A stretch of 64,000 nucleotides of DNA from Simplicispira sedimenti (GTDB lineage: Bacteria; Pseudomonadota; Gammaproteobacteria; Burkholderiales; Burkholderiaceae_C). Each line of letters opens with the position of its first letter. Position 1 is the stretch's first letter. The stretch lies in assembly GCF_022760965.1 (NCBI RefSeq), contig NZ_JAKVIJ010000015.1, positions 12,663 to 76,662 of the forward strand. The letters run 5' to 3'. Under the pieces are notes generated by a model. It made no database searches. It saw nothing but the letters and a program-made list of their open reading frames with translations, and was not told the origin of the DNA. Below, in pieces: positions 1-8,310 of this stretch. The position numbers were made by a program, and so were the translations under genes.

Positions 1-45
1 TGTCTGTTGAGTGAAAAAAGGCAGAATAGCGCAACTTGCTTTTGT

Positions 46-972
46 ATGCCGCCCACGCCCCACGCTGACTCTGCCTGCTCTGGCATTCCCGACGGATCGC
101 AGATCGACGCCTTTGCCGACGCGCTGTGGCTCGAAGAGGGCCTGGCGCGCAATACGCTGGATGCCTACCGGCGCGACCTGATCGCGCTCGTGCACTGGCT
201 GGCACCGCACGGCAAGGATCTGCTACAGGTGCAGGAGGCCGATTTGCAGGCGTACTTTGCCTATCGCCATGCGCAGACCCGGGCCACCACGGCCAACCGG
301 CGGCTCACGGTGTTCAAGCGATTTTTTGGCTGGGCGCTGCGCGAGCGCCTTGTGGCGCAAGACCCTACGCTGCGCCTGCAGGCAGCCCGCCAGCCCTTGC
401 GTGTGCCCAAGACGCTGTCGCAGGCGCAGGTGGAGGCCCTGCTGGCTGCGCCCGATGTGGGCGCGCCCTTGGGGCTGCGTGACCGTGCCATGCTGGAACT
501 GATGTATGCCAGTGGTCTGCGGGTGTCAGAGTTGGTGGCGCTCAAGACCTGGCATCTGGGCATGAGCGAGGGTGTGCTGCGTGTGCTCGGCAAAGGCAGC
601 AAGGAGCGTTTGGTGCCCTTTGGCGAAGTGGCCAGGCAGTGGCTGGAGCGCTATCTGCAGGAAGCCAGGTCGGCCATCCTGGCCGGGCAGCAGACCGAAG
701 ACCTGTTTGTGACTGCCCGTGGCGCAGGCATGACCCGGGTGATGTTCTGGATGCTGGTCAAAAAGTACGCAGGCATTGCGGGCATCACCGCGCCGCTGTC
801 ACCCCATACGCTGCGCCATGCCTTTGCCACCCATTTGCTCAACCATGGGGCTGATCTGCGCGTGGTGCAGTTGCTGTTGGGGCATGCGGATATTTCCACC
901 ACCACCATCTATACCCATGTGGCGCGTGAGCGCCTGCGCCAGTTGCACGCGCAGCACCACCCACGCGGGTGA
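46..972 (+). CDS. xerD: Tyrosine site-specific recombinase XerD
   Basis: XerD acts with XerC at the dif site to resolve chromosome dimers at the septum. The product is 308 aa, close to the usual 298. The N-terminal SAM-like core-binding domain spans about residues 15-105 and the catalytic domain about 130-300. The full catalytic set is present: R159 in GLRVSEL, K183 in GKGSKE, H254 and R257 in SPHTLRHAF, H280 in LGHAD and the nucleophile Y289 in IYTHV. The C-terminus (RLRQLHAQHHPRG) matches E. coli XerD rather than XerC. The ATG at 46 is preferred; an in-frame TTG at 7 would add 13 residues and no clear ribosome binding site decides between them. It converges on the EAL-HDOD gene to its right. 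Confidence 0.93.
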   Translation: MPPTPHADSACSGIPDGSQIDAFADALWLEEGLARNTLDAYRRDLIALVHWLAPHGKDLLQVQEADLQAYFAYRHAQTRATTANRRLTVFKRFFGWALRERLVAQDPTLRLQAARQPLRVPKTLSQAQVEALLAAPDVGAPLGLRDRAMLELMYASGLRVSELVALKTWHLGMSEGVLRVLGKGSKERLVPFGEVARQWLERYLQEARSAILAGQQTEDLFVTARGAGMTRVMFWMLVKKYAGIAGITAPLSPHTLRHAFATHLLNHGADLRVVQLLLGHADISTTTIYTHVARERLRQLHAQHHPRG

Positions 973-983
973 GTGTGCTGCGA

Positions 984-2255
984 TCACGCGGCTTCCAGGC
1001 TGTCGGCCCAGGCCAGCGCTTCCAGGTGGGCCATGTTGACCTGGCGGCCGGAGAGGTGCAGCAGCTCGGTGTTGTGGGCAAAGGCGGCTTCGTCGCCACT
1101 CTCACAGGCTTTGGTCAATGCCAGGAAGGGGGCGTACACGCCCGAGTTGTGCAGCAAGGCATCGATCACGGGCTGGGGCAGTGCCACGGATTCCAGGGCT
1201 TTGTCCAGCGGAATGCCCAGCATGGCGTCGAGCAGCGAAAACACACCGACCACAAAGGCGTTGTCGCATTCCTCGGGGGACAGCAGTTCGGTCGCCAGCA
1301 GTTCCATCAGGCGCCCACGCACCACCGCCGTGGTGCCTATGGCCGGTGCCGATCCGCTGTTGCGCGAGGTGGTCAGCAGCAGGGCTGCCCAGCGGAACAG
1401 TTTTTTGAGGCCCAGGATCATCACCGCATGTTTGAAGGAGGTGATTTCGCACTGCAGACCAAAGCCCGAGGAATTGATGAAGCGCAGCAGGTTGAACGAG
1501 AGTGTCGGATCCTTTTTGAGCAGATCCTCGATTTCGGAAGAGCTGGCCTGTTTGCGGATCAGGTTGATCAACTGGATGATGATGGCTTGTGATGGCCGCA
1601 GCGTTTTGGTCTGCACCAGCGAGGGCTGCGCAAACCAGAAGCCCTGGAACAGCTTGACGCCCAAATCCGCCATAAGCTGGTACTGCTCGGCCGTTTCCAC
1701 CTTTTCGGCCACCAGTTTGGCCTGGCTGTTGGTGCTGGCAAATTTGACCAGGGGAGCCGCCAGCTCGGGCTTGAAGGCCTTCATGTCCAGCTTGATGTAA
1801 GCGGCGCGCGGCAACCAGCACGCATAGGCTTTGCGTAGCACATTCTGGTTGAACGCCAGCTTGAACCCTCGCTTGTTCAAGGCCTCGAACTGGACCACGC
1901 AGGCCTCGATGTCTTCGGGGGTGGCACCGTCCGGCAGCGGGGGAATCTCCAGCACCACCTTGTCCGGATGCACCAGTTCCAGGTGGCCGCTGGCCAGGCT
2001 TTCGTGGGTGCAGTTGATGAACACCAGCTTCTTGCCCACCAAGGCCTCTGCGCCGCCATGCGACAAGGCGTTGAACAGCAGTGCGGCATCGCTGGCGGCG
2101 GTGTGCGAATCCAGCGCCGTGGTGCGGTCAAACAGCTCGTAGCCAAAGACGGCACGGTGTTCATCCACGATGGCCTGGCGGGCGATCAGTGCGGCCAGTC
2201 CGTCTTCCGGCGGCAGCTCTGGCGTGGAGGGGGATTCTTCTTGGGTGCTGGACAT
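984..2255 (-). CDS. EAL-HDOD domain signalling protein (copy A)
   Basis: A cytoplasmic signalling protein of 423 aa of the YuxH type. An N-terminal EAL-like domain (about residues 22-215) is joined to a C-terminal HDOD domain (about 220-410). The EAL signature is degenerate: GYELFDR stands where active enzymes have ExLLR, and the acidic metal ligands are not obvious, so it probably binds rather than cleaves cyclic di-GMP. The HDOD part (LLKKDPTLSFNLLRFINS, then LGLKKLFRWAALLL) is typical of regulators of motility, attachment or stress. It lies 38 bp downstream of a close paralogue in the same orientation, which suggests an operon formed by tandem duplication. The domain call is firm; the biological role is unknown. 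Confidence 0.85.
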   Translation of the reverse strand: MSSTQEESPSTPELPPEDGLAALIARQAIVDEHRAVFGYELFDRTTALDSHTAASDAALLFNALSHGGAEALVGKKLVFINCTHESLASGHLELVHPDKVVLEIPPLPDGATPEDIEACVVQFEALNKRGFKLAFNQNVLRKAYACWLPRAAYIKLDMKAFKPELAAPLVKFASTNSQAKLVAEKVETAEQYQLMADLGVKLFQGFWFAQPSLVQTKTLRPSQAIIIQLINLIRKQASSSEIEDLLKKDPTLSFNLLRFINSSGFGLQCEITSFKHAVMILGLKKLFRWAALLLTTSRNSGSAPAIGTTAVVRGRLMELLATELLSPEECDNAFVVGVFSLLDAMLGIPLDKALESVALPQPVIDALLHNSGVYAPFLALTKACESGDEAAFAHNTELLHLSGRQVNMAHLEALAWADSLEAA

Positions 2256-2293
2256 GGTGCTTGGGTCGATGGAACCCTTCGATTCTAGGCGCT

Positions 2294-3562
2294 TCAGTCG
2301 GTCACATGGTCGGCCCAGGCCAGGGCTTGGAGGTGGGCGCCATTGATCTGTGCGCTGCTCAGGTGCAAGGTGCTGGCGGCATGGTGGAAGGCGTCGTCAT
2401 CGCTGGACTCACAGGCCTCGGCCAGCTTGAGCAGATCGCCCAGAAAGCCCTCCCGGTGCAGCAATGCGGCGCGCACTGCTTCCGGAACGCTCAACAGAGC
2501 GAGCGCTTCTTCCATGGGCATGCGAAGCATGACGTCCAGCAGCGAAAAGATACCAACCACAAAGGCCTCGTCGGCCTCTTCCTGGGAGACGGTTTCCAGG
2601 GCCAGCAGCTCCATCAGGCGGCCGCGCACGACGGCGGTCTGCCCCACAGACGATGGCGTGCCGTTGGCGCGCGAGGCCGTCAGCAGCAATGCGGCCCAGC
2701 GGAACAGCTTTTTCAGGCCCAGCAGCATGACGGCCTGGCGGAACGAAGTGACTTCGCGCGACATGCCCAGGCCCGCCGAATTGATGAGCCGCATCAGGTT
2801 GAAGGCCAGGCCGGCATCCTTTTTGAGCACTTCTTCGATCTCGTCCGTGCTGGCCTGTTTGCGCACCAGGTTGATGAGTTCCAGAATGGCCGCCTGCGAC
2901 GGCGCCACCAGCTTGGTCTGCACCAGGGAAGGACGCGCAAACCAATAGCCCTGAAACATCTGCACACCCTGGCTGGATGCAAAGTCGTACTGCTGCGCGT
3001 TCTCGACCTTTTCGGCAATCAGCTCCGCTTGGCTGCGGCGGTTGGCATAGTTGAGGAGTACGGCCAGCTGGTCCTGGGCCAGCACCGACAGATCGAACTT
3101 GATGTAGTCGGCCAAGGGCAGCCAGGCTGCATAGGGCGACTGCAACACCGTATGGTTGAACGCCAGGTGGAATCCGCGGTCGCGCAGGCCTTGCAGGATG
3201 GGCAGTCGCGCAGCCACTTCCTCGGAGGCCGCATGGCCCAGCGGGGAGATTTCGAGTACCACCTTCTCAGGATCGACCAACTCCAGGTGGCCGCCGGTCA
3301 GGCTCTCGTGGGTGCAGTTGACGAAGATGAGCTTCTTGCCGACCAGCTCATCCGAGCCAGCGTGCGACAGGGCCGTGAACACCAGCGCCACATCGCTGGC
3401 GGCCGTGTGGGCCTGGCCTGAGCGCGAACGGTTGAACAGCTCGTAGCCGATGACGACGTGCTGTGAATTCACGATCGCCTGGCGCGCGATCAGCGCCACG
3501 GATGTCAGGCTGGCGTCCTGCGAGGTGGTCGCTTGACCGGCGGGAACTGGGGTGCTTGACAT
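2294..3562 (-). CDS. EAL-HDOD domain signalling protein (copy B)
   Basis: This 422-aa paralogue of the gene downstream has the same order: degenerate EAL domain (GYELFNR) followed by HDOD (VLKKDAGLAFNLMRLINS, LGLKKLFRWAALLL). The start at 3562 (MSSTPVPAG) aligns with the start of the neighbour (MSSTQEESP). The frame is open for 71 more codons upstream, but that part has no similarity to the family. The two copies are alike along their whole length, most strongly in INCTHESL/VNCTHESL and in the HDOD core, and differ most at the N-terminal tail. It is probably the first gene of a two-gene unit, transcribed away from the carbonic anhydrase gene. Enzymatic activity is doubtful because the EAL motif is altered. 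Confidence 0.85.
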   Translation of the reverse strand: MSSTPVPAGQATTSQDASLTSVALIARQAIVNSQHVVIGYELFNRSRSGQAHTAASDVALVFTALSHAGSDELVGKKLIFVNCTHESLTGGHLELVDPEKVVLEISPLGHAASEEVAARLPILQGLRDRGFHLAFNHTVLQSPYAAWLPLADYIKFDLSVLAQDQLAVLLNYANRRSQAELIAEKVENAQQYDFASSQGVQMFQGYWFARPSLVQTKLVAPSQAAILELINLVRKQASTDEIEEVLKKDAGLAFNLMRLINSAGLGMSREVTSFRQAVMLLGLKKLFRWAALLLTASRANGTPSSVGQTAVVRGRLMELLALETVSQEEADEAFVVGIFSLLDVMLRMPMEEALALLSVPEAVRAALLHREGFLGDLLKLAEACESSDDDAFHHAASTLHLSSAQINGAHLQALAWADHVTD

Positions 3563-3768
3563 GAAAAGGCTTTCCAAGAGGGAGGTGCAATGCGTGCGGG
3601 AGGGCGCGGATTGTAAAGATGGTGGGCACCAAGGGACTGTCGCCGAGAAAGTGCCCTGCATACCCTGCCCGCAGCCGGGGTTGCGCGTGATCCTTACAAT
3701 TCTAGGCCCTGCTGCGAAGCCCGTTGGCAGGGCTTTGTGTAACCAAGGGCAGCTTGGGAGTGCTGGAC

Positions 3769-4293
3769 ATGGCAATCTACGAACTCGACGGTGTGGCGCC
3801 CCAGATGGCTGCCAGTAGCTGGGTGGCGGACAGCGCCCAGGTCATGGGCCGGGTGGTGCTGGGCGAGGACGCCAGCGTGTGGTTTGGCACCGTGGTGCGC
3901 GGGGACACCGAGAGCATCACCATCGGCGCGGGCTCCAACATCCAGGACGCCAGTGTGCTGCACGCCGACTACGGCAAGCCCCTGGTGGTGGGCGAGCGCG
4001 TGACCGTGGGCCACCAGGTCATGCTGCATGGCTGCACCATCGGCGATGAATCGCTCATCGGCATTGGTGCCGTCATTCTCAATGGTGCCAAGATCGGCAA
4101 GAACTGCCTGGTGGGTGCTGGTGCGCTGGTGACCGAGGGCAAGGAATTTCCCGACGGCTCCATGATCATCGGCAGCCCTGCCAAGGTGGTACGCCAACTG
4201 ACGCCCGAGCAGATGGAGGGCCTGCGCCTGAGCGCGCTGCATTACATCGAGAACGCCCGCCGCTTCAAGAGCGGCCTGCGCAAGATCGGCTGA
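3769..4293 (+). CDS. Gamma-class carbonic anhydrase family protein (YrdA/PaaY-like)
   Basis: A 174-aa left-handed beta-helix protein built from hexapeptide repeats (for example VVLGEDASVWFGTVVRGD and IGIGAVILNGAKIG). The family forms trimers that bind one metal ion at each subunit interface. The three expected histidines are visible in SVLHAD and in VGHQVMLHGC, so the metal site is intact. Known members act as carbonic anhydrases or as uncharacterised thioesterase-like proteins; activity cannot be settled from sequence. The ATG at 3769 (MAIYELDG) is preferred over an upstream in-frame ATG at 3724 because family members start here and GGGAG lies just before it. It is 19 bp from hslO and probably co-transcribed with it. 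Confidence 0.87.
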   Translation: MAIYELDGVAPQMAASSWVADSAQVMGRVVLGEDASVWFGTVVRGDTESITIGAGSNIQDASVLHADYGKPLVVGERVTVGHQVMLHGCTIGDESLIGIGAVILNGAKIGKNCLVGAGALVTEGKEFPDGSMIIGSPAKVVRQLTPEQMEGLRLSALHYIENARRFKSGLRKIG

Positions 4294-4312
4294 ACCTTTC
4301 TGGAACCCCTTC

Positions 4313-5314
4313 GTGTCTGAACTACACAAGTTTCTTTTCGACGGCCTGCCCGTGCGCGGCATGCTGGTGCGCCTGACCGATGCCTGGAGTGAAATCCTGG
4401 CACGCCGCGCGGGCAACACGGCCACCGGGCCGTACCCGGAGCCGGTGCGTGCGCTGCTGGGCGAAATGGCTGCTGCTGCCGTGCTGATGGAGGCCAACAT
4501 CAAGTTCAATGGCGCTTTGGTGTTGCAGGTGTTTGGCGACGGCCCGATCAAGCTGGCGGTGGCCGAGGTGCAGCCCGACCTGAGCCTGCGTGCCACGGCC
4601 ACGGTGCTGGGTGAGGTGCCCGAGGATGCGCGCTTGAGCCAGATGGTCAACCTGCATGGCGGCGGGCGCTGCGCCATCACGCTGGATCCCAAAGACCGCC
4701 TGCCGGGCCAGCAGCCGTACCAAGGCGTGGTGCCGCTGCACGGCGACCAGCACGAAAAGCTTGAACGCCTGTCCGACGTGCTGCAGCACTACATGCTGCA
4801 GTCCGAGCAGCTCGATACCGTGCTGGTGCTGGCGGCCGACGACAAGGTGGCCGCAGGTCTGCTGATCCAGCGCATGCCGGTCAAGGGCGAGGGCAACCTG
4901 GCGGGCTCGCTCAGCCACAGCGAGAACGAAGACCAGATCGGTCGCAACGAGGACTACAACCGCATTGCGCACCTGGCCGCGAGCCTGACGCGCGAGGAAC
5001 TCCTCACGCTCGATGCCGACACCATCCTGCGTCGGCTGTTCTGGGAAGAAAAACTGGTGCGCTTCGAGCCCCTGCAGGGCGCGCAAGGCCCACGCTTTGC
5101 GTGCACCTGCTCACGCGAGCGCGTGGGCCGCATGCTCCAGGGCCTGGGCCAGGCCGAAGCCGAAGGCATCGTGGCCGAGCAAGGCCATATTGAAGTGGGT
5201 TGCGAATACTGCGGTCAGCAATACCGCTTTGACGCTGTGGATGCTGCCAGCCTGTTCACGGCAGCGCCCGTGGCGCAGCCGTCGGATTCTCCGGCCTCTC
5301 CCACGCTGCACTGA
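4313..5314 (+). CDS. hslO: Redox-regulated chaperone Hsp33
   Basis: Hsp33 is a cytoplasmic holdase that is inactive when its four cysteines bind zinc and becomes active when oxidants release the zinc. The product is 333 aa. The N-terminal dimerisation domain begins LHKFLFDGLPVRG, and the C-terminal zinc motif has the expected CxC plus CxxC arrangement: C264 and C266 in FACTCSRE, C297 and C300 in GCEYCG. A short Pro/Ser/Ala-rich tail follows. Translation starts at GTG 4313. The frame lies 19 bp after the carbonic anhydrase gene on the same strand. A GC-rich dispersed repeat follows the gene, and no separate terminator was seen. Confidence 0.95.
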   Translation: MSELHKFLFDGLPVRGMLVRLTDAWSEILARRAGNTATGPYPEPVRALLGEMAAAAVLMEANIKFNGALVLQVFGDGPIKLAVAEVQPDLSLRATATVLGEVPEDARLSQMVNLHGGGRCAITLDPKDRLPGQQPYQGVVPLHGDQHEKLERLSDVLQHYMLQSEQLDTVLVLAADDKVAAGLLIQRMPVKGEGNLAGSLSHSENEDQIGRNEDYNRIAHLAASLTREELLTLDADTILRRLFWEEKLVRFEPLQGAQGPRFACTCSRERVGRMLQGLGQAEAEGIVAEQGHIEVGCEYCGQQYRFDAVDAASLFTAAPVAQPSDSPASPTLH

Positions 5315-5354
5315 CCACTGACACCGAGGTTCAGCCCGACTTGTGTGAAGCGGG

Positions 5355-5475
5355 CGCGGTCAGGCCAGCAGCCACCGCGCAAGGGCCGCCCCGCCACGCT
5401 GGTGGCGTACCTCTTCCCGAATGGCGCAGCCATTCGGGAGAAGGCGGAAGGCGCGAAGCGCCCCAGGGGGATACC
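5355..5475 (-). repeat. GC-rich dispersed repeat, family II, copy 1 (reverse orientation)
   Basis: This stretch fills the convergent gap between hslO and ftsB. Read on the minus strand it runs CCCCCTGG, a short GGCGC palindrome, a CTCCCGAATGG/CCATTCGGGA hairpin, then GGGGCGGCCCTTGCGCGG. The same modules occur at 25588-25714 and 28928-29050. The final conserved block (CGGGGCGGCCCTTGCGCGG, allowing a small variation) is the best marker. The hairpin could act as a weak terminator for either flanking gene, but there is no T-run. Confidence 0.75.
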
Positions 5476-5476
5476 C

Positions 5477-5755
5477 CTATTTCTGTGTGTACTGTACGTA
5501 CACCTCTCCCTGCTTGACCATGCCCAGCTCGCTGCGGGCTTTTTCCTCGACCATGTCCAGGCCCTCCTTGAGGTCCTGCACCTCAGAGGCCAGGCGCTCG
5601 TTGGCCTGGCTGGCCTGGGCATTGGCGGCCTTTTGGGCGTCGATCTGGCGCTGCATTTCCTGGACGCGCGGAAGGCTGCCACGGCCCAGCCAGAGCTGGG
5701 CGTGTACGGCTACCAGCAAGGCCAGCAGCACCAATGGCAGCAATCGTGTGCCCAT
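5477..5755 (-). CDS. ftsB: Cell division protein FtsB
   Basis: FtsB is a small bitopic membrane protein that forms the FtsQ-FtsB-FtsL complex of the divisome. The 92-aa product has a short cytoplasmic N-terminus, one membrane segment (about residues 4-20, LLPLVLLALLVAVHAQLWLG) and a periplasmic coiled coil rich in Gln, Glu and Leu (about 28-75). The length fits the family. It is 20 bp downstream of eno on the same strand, the arrangement seen in many proteobacteria, and is probably co-transcribed with it. Confidence 0.93.
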   Translation of the reverse strand: MGTRLLPLVLLALLVAVHAQLWLGRGSLPRVQEMQRQIDAQKAANAQASQANERLASEVQDLKEGLDMVEEKARSELGMVKQGEVYVQYTQK

Positions 5756-5775
5756 GGGACAGCGCTACAGCGCGC

Positions 5776-7062
5776 TCAGCGCAGGTTGTAGAAAGCAGCG
5801 CGGCCAGGGTAGTGCGCGATGTCGCCCAGGTCTTCCTCGATGCGCAGCAGTTGGTTGTACTTGGCGATGCGGTCCGAGCGCGAGAGCGAGCCGGTCTTGA
5901 TCTGGCCGGCGTTGGTGCCCACGGCGATGTCGGCGATGGTGCTGTCTTCGGTTTCGCCCGAGCGGTGCGAAATCACGGCGGTGTAGCCCGCGCGCTTGGC
6001 CATCTCGATCGCGGAGAAGGTTTCGGTCAGCGTGCCGATCTGGTTGATCTTGATGAGGATCGAGTTGGCGATGCGCTTGTCGATGCCTTCCTTGAGGATC
6101 TTGGTGTTGGTGACGAACAGGTCGTCGCCCACCAGCTGCACGTTCTTGCCCAGGCGCTCGGTCAGGATCTTCCAGCCGTCCCAGTCGCCCTCGTGCATGC
6201 CGTCCTCGATGGAGATGATGGGGTACTTGTCGCACCAGGTGGCGAGCATGTCGGTCCACTGCTGGGCGGTCAGGCGCAGGCCGCCTTCGCCTTCGAGCAC
6301 GTACATGCCGTCCTTGTAGAACTCGCTGGCGGCGCAGTCCAGGCCCAGGGCGATCTGTTCACCGGCGGTGTAGCCGGCGGCGTCGATGGCTTGCAGGATG
6401 AGCTGGATGGCGGCTTCGTGGTTCTCCACGGAAGGCGCAAAGCCGCCTTCATCACCCACGGCGGTGCTCATGCCCTTGTCGTGGATGATCTTCTTCAGGG
6501 CGTGGAACACCTCGGCGCCCCAGCGCACGGCCTCACGGAAGGAGGGGGCGCCCACGGGGATGATCATGAACTCCTGCAGGTCCAGACTGTTGTTGGCGTG
6601 CGCGCCGCCATTGATGACGTTCATCATCGGCACGGGCAGCTGCATGCCGCCCATGCCGCCGAGGTAGCGGTACAGCGGCAGGCCGGACTCTTCGGCGGCG
6701 GCGCGGGCCACGGCCATGGAGACGGCCAGCATGGCATTGGCGCCCAGGCGGCTCTTGTTGTCGGTACCGTCGAGGTCGATCAGGGTCTTGTCGAGGAAGG
6801 CCTGCTCGGAGGCGTCCAGGCCCAGCACGGCCTCGGAGATCTCGGTGTTGATGTGCTCCACGGCCTTGAGCACGCCCTTGCCCAGGTAGCGGCTCTTGTC
6901 GCCGTCGCGCAGCTCGATGGCTTCACGCGAGCCGGTGGAGGCGCCCGAGGGCACGGCGGCGCGGCCCATCACGCCGCTTTCCAGCAGCACGTCGCATTCG
7001 ACGGTGGGGTTGCCGCGGCTGTCCAGCACTTCGCGGCCTACGATGTCAACGATGGCACTCAT
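5776..7062 (-). CDS. eno: Enolase
   Basis: Enolase converts 2-phosphoglycerate to phosphoenolpyruvate in glycolysis and is also a part of the RNA degradosome in some proteobacteria. The product is 428 aa, the normal length. Visible motifs are the N-terminal substrate loop PSGASTGSREA, the metal-binding region ISIEDGM and the C-terminal signature LIKINQIGTLTET followed by ISHRSGETED. Acid/base residues lie in these segments. An AAAGGA ribosome binding site precedes the ATG. It follows a DUF1330 gene after 84 bp that hold a small dispersed repeat, and is followed by ftsB. Confidence 0.98.
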   Translation of the reverse strand: MSAIVDIVGREVLDSRGNPTVECDVLLESGVMGRAAVPSGASTGSREAIELRDGDKSRYLGKGVLKAVEHINTEISEAVLGLDASEQAFLDKTLIDLDGTDNKSRLGANAMLAVSMAVARAAAEESGLPLYRYLGGMGGMQLPVPMMNVINGGAHANNSLDLQEFMIIPVGAPSFREAVRWGAEVFHALKKIIHDKGMSTAVGDEGGFAPSVENHEAAIQLILQAIDAAGYTAGEQIALGLDCAASEFYKDGMYVLEGEGGLRLTAQQWTDMLATWCDKYPIISIEDGMHEGDWDGWKILTERLGKNVQLVGDDLFVTNTKILKEGIDKRIANSILIKINQIGTLTETFSAIEMAKRAGYTAVISHRSGETEDSTIADIAVGTNAGQIKTGSLSRSDRIAKYNQLLRIEEDLGDIAHYPGRAAFYNLR

Positions 7063-7095
7063 GGGTTTCCTTTTTGCGAGAGTTTCAAATCAAAT

Positions 7096-7146
7096 CGGCA
7101 TCCAGCCCTTATCCGGTAAGCGCTGGAAGCTATCAAATTGGGAGTA
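7096..7146 (-). repeat. Small GCTAT/TTTGATAGC repeat, family I, copy R1
   Basis: Read on the minus strand it is a TTTGATAGC core followed by an inverted repeat (CCAGCGCTTACC with GGATAAGGGCTGG). This is the same layout as the other family I copies. It occupies most of the gap between the DUF1330 gene and eno and abuts the DUF1330 stop codon. Confidence 0.7.
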
Positions 7147-7437
7147 TCAAAGGCCTTCGACGCAGACCAGGCGCATGATGGCGGCACCCTCGCGCGCGGC
7201 GCGGGCCTTGCCGTACTCGGGCGAATGGTAGAAGGCCTTGGCCGCCTCGAAGCTGGGGAACTTGGCGATCACCAGGCGCTCGGGCGTCCAGTCGCCTTCC
7301 ATCACCTCGACCTGGCCACCGCGCACGCAGATCTCGGCGTTGTGGGCCTGGAAGGCCGCGGTGGACCATTTCTTGTATTCCTCGTACTGCGCGGGGTTGG
7401 TGACGCGCACGTTGGCGATGACGTAGCCACTGGGCAT
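7147..7437 (-). CDS. DUF1330 family protein
   Basis: A 96-aa protein of the DUF1330 family, which adopts a dimeric alpha-beta barrel (ferredoxin-like) fold. The start MPSGYVIANVRV and the mid-protein segment GDWTPERLVIAKFPSFEAAKAFYHSPEY are typical; the latter is the family hallmark. Biochemical function is unknown. The start at 7437 places the gene 4 bp after the kdsA stop, so the two are almost certainly translated from one message. It may be an accessory gene in the pyrG-kdsA-eno cluster, but nothing in the sequence ties it to lipopolysaccharide or glycolysis. Confidence 0.88.
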   Translation of the reverse strand: MPSGYVIANVRVTNPAQYEEYKKWSTAAFQAHNAEICVRGGQVEVMEGDWTPERLVIAKFPSFEAAKAFYHSPEYGKARAAREGAAIMRLVCVEGL

Positions 7438-7441
7438 GTTC

Positions 7442-8299
7442 TCAGGCTCCAAAGTTGTTTTCGAGAAAACCGTTCTTTTTGGTGACGTCGTCGAGCGCCA
7501 CCAGGGTTTCGAGCAAGGCCCGCATGTGCTTGAGCGGCACCGCGTTGGGCCCATCCGACCAGGCCTCGGCGGGCTTGGGGTGCGTTTCCATGAACAGCCC
7601 CGCCACGCCCACCGCCACGCCCGCACGGGCCAGCACCGGCACCATCTCGCGCGCGCCGCCGCTCACGGCACCCAGGCCGCCGGGCTTTTGCACCGAGTGG
7701 GTCACGTCGAACACCACGGGCGCGCCGGAGTTGCGCATTTCGGCCAGACTGGTCATGTCGGCCACGAGGTTGTTGTAGCCGAAGCTCACGCCGCGCTCGC
7801 AGGCGAGGAAGCGGTCTTCCGACAGTCCGGCTTCCTTGGCGGCGGCACGGGCCTTGTCGATGACGTTTTTCATGTCCCAGGGTGCGAGGAACTGCCCCTT
7901 CTTGATGTTCACCGGCTTGCCGGACTGTGCCACGGCGCGGATGAAGTCGGTCTGGCGGCACAGGAAGGCCGGCGTCTGCAGCACGTCCACCACGCTGGCC
8001 ACCTCGGCCACCTGGGCGGCTTCGTGCACATCGGTCAGGATGGGCAGCTGCAGTTGGCGGCGCACTTCATCGAGGATCTTCAGGCCTGCGTCCAGCCCCA
8101 CGCCGCGCTGGCTGGTGCCGGACGAGCGGTTGGCCTTGTCGAACGAGCCCTTGTAGATCAGCGGAATGCCCAGCGCCGTGCAGGTCTCCTTGAGCTGGCC
8201 CGCGACGTCCAGCGACATCTGCAGGCTTTCGATGGAGCAGGTGCCAGCGATCAGGAAGAAGCGCTGGTCGAGGCCGACGTCGAATCCGCAGAGTTGCAT
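7442..8299 (-). CDS. kdsA: 3-deoxy-8-phosphooctulonate synthase (Kdo-8-P synthase)
   Basis: KdsA condenses phosphoenolpyruvate with arabinose 5-phosphate to make Kdo 8-phosphate for lipopolysaccharide inner core. The product is 285 aa, normal for the family. Motifs include FLIAGTCSIES near the N-terminus, YKGSFDKANRSS, the LTDVHE block, and FDVTHSVQKPGG. The start MQLCGFDVG at 8299 is preceded by a GGAACG ribosome binding site. Upstream, pyrG ends 11 bp before this start. Downstream, a DUF1330 gene follows after 4 bp. Confidence 0.96.
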   Translation of the reverse strand: MQLCGFDVGLDQRFFLIAGTCSIESLQMSLDVAGQLKETCTALGIPLIYKGSFDKANRSSGTSQRGVGLDAGLKILDEVRRQLQLPILTDVHEAAQVAEVASVVDVLQTPAFLCRQTDFIRAVAQSGKPVNIKKGQFLAPWDMKNVIDKARAAAKEAGLSEDRFLACERGVSFGYNNLVADMTSLAEMRNSGAPVVFDVTHSVQKPGGLGAVSGGAREMVPVLARAGVAVGVAGLFMETHPKPAEAWSDGPNAVPLKHMRALLETLVALDDVTKKNGFLENNFGA

Positions 8300-8310
8300 G
8301 GTGCGTTCCT

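Noticed and set aside
3695..3700. A TACAAT element before the carbonic anhydrase gene
   Set aside because: No -35 hexamer lies at a workable distance; the leader is otherwise ordinary.
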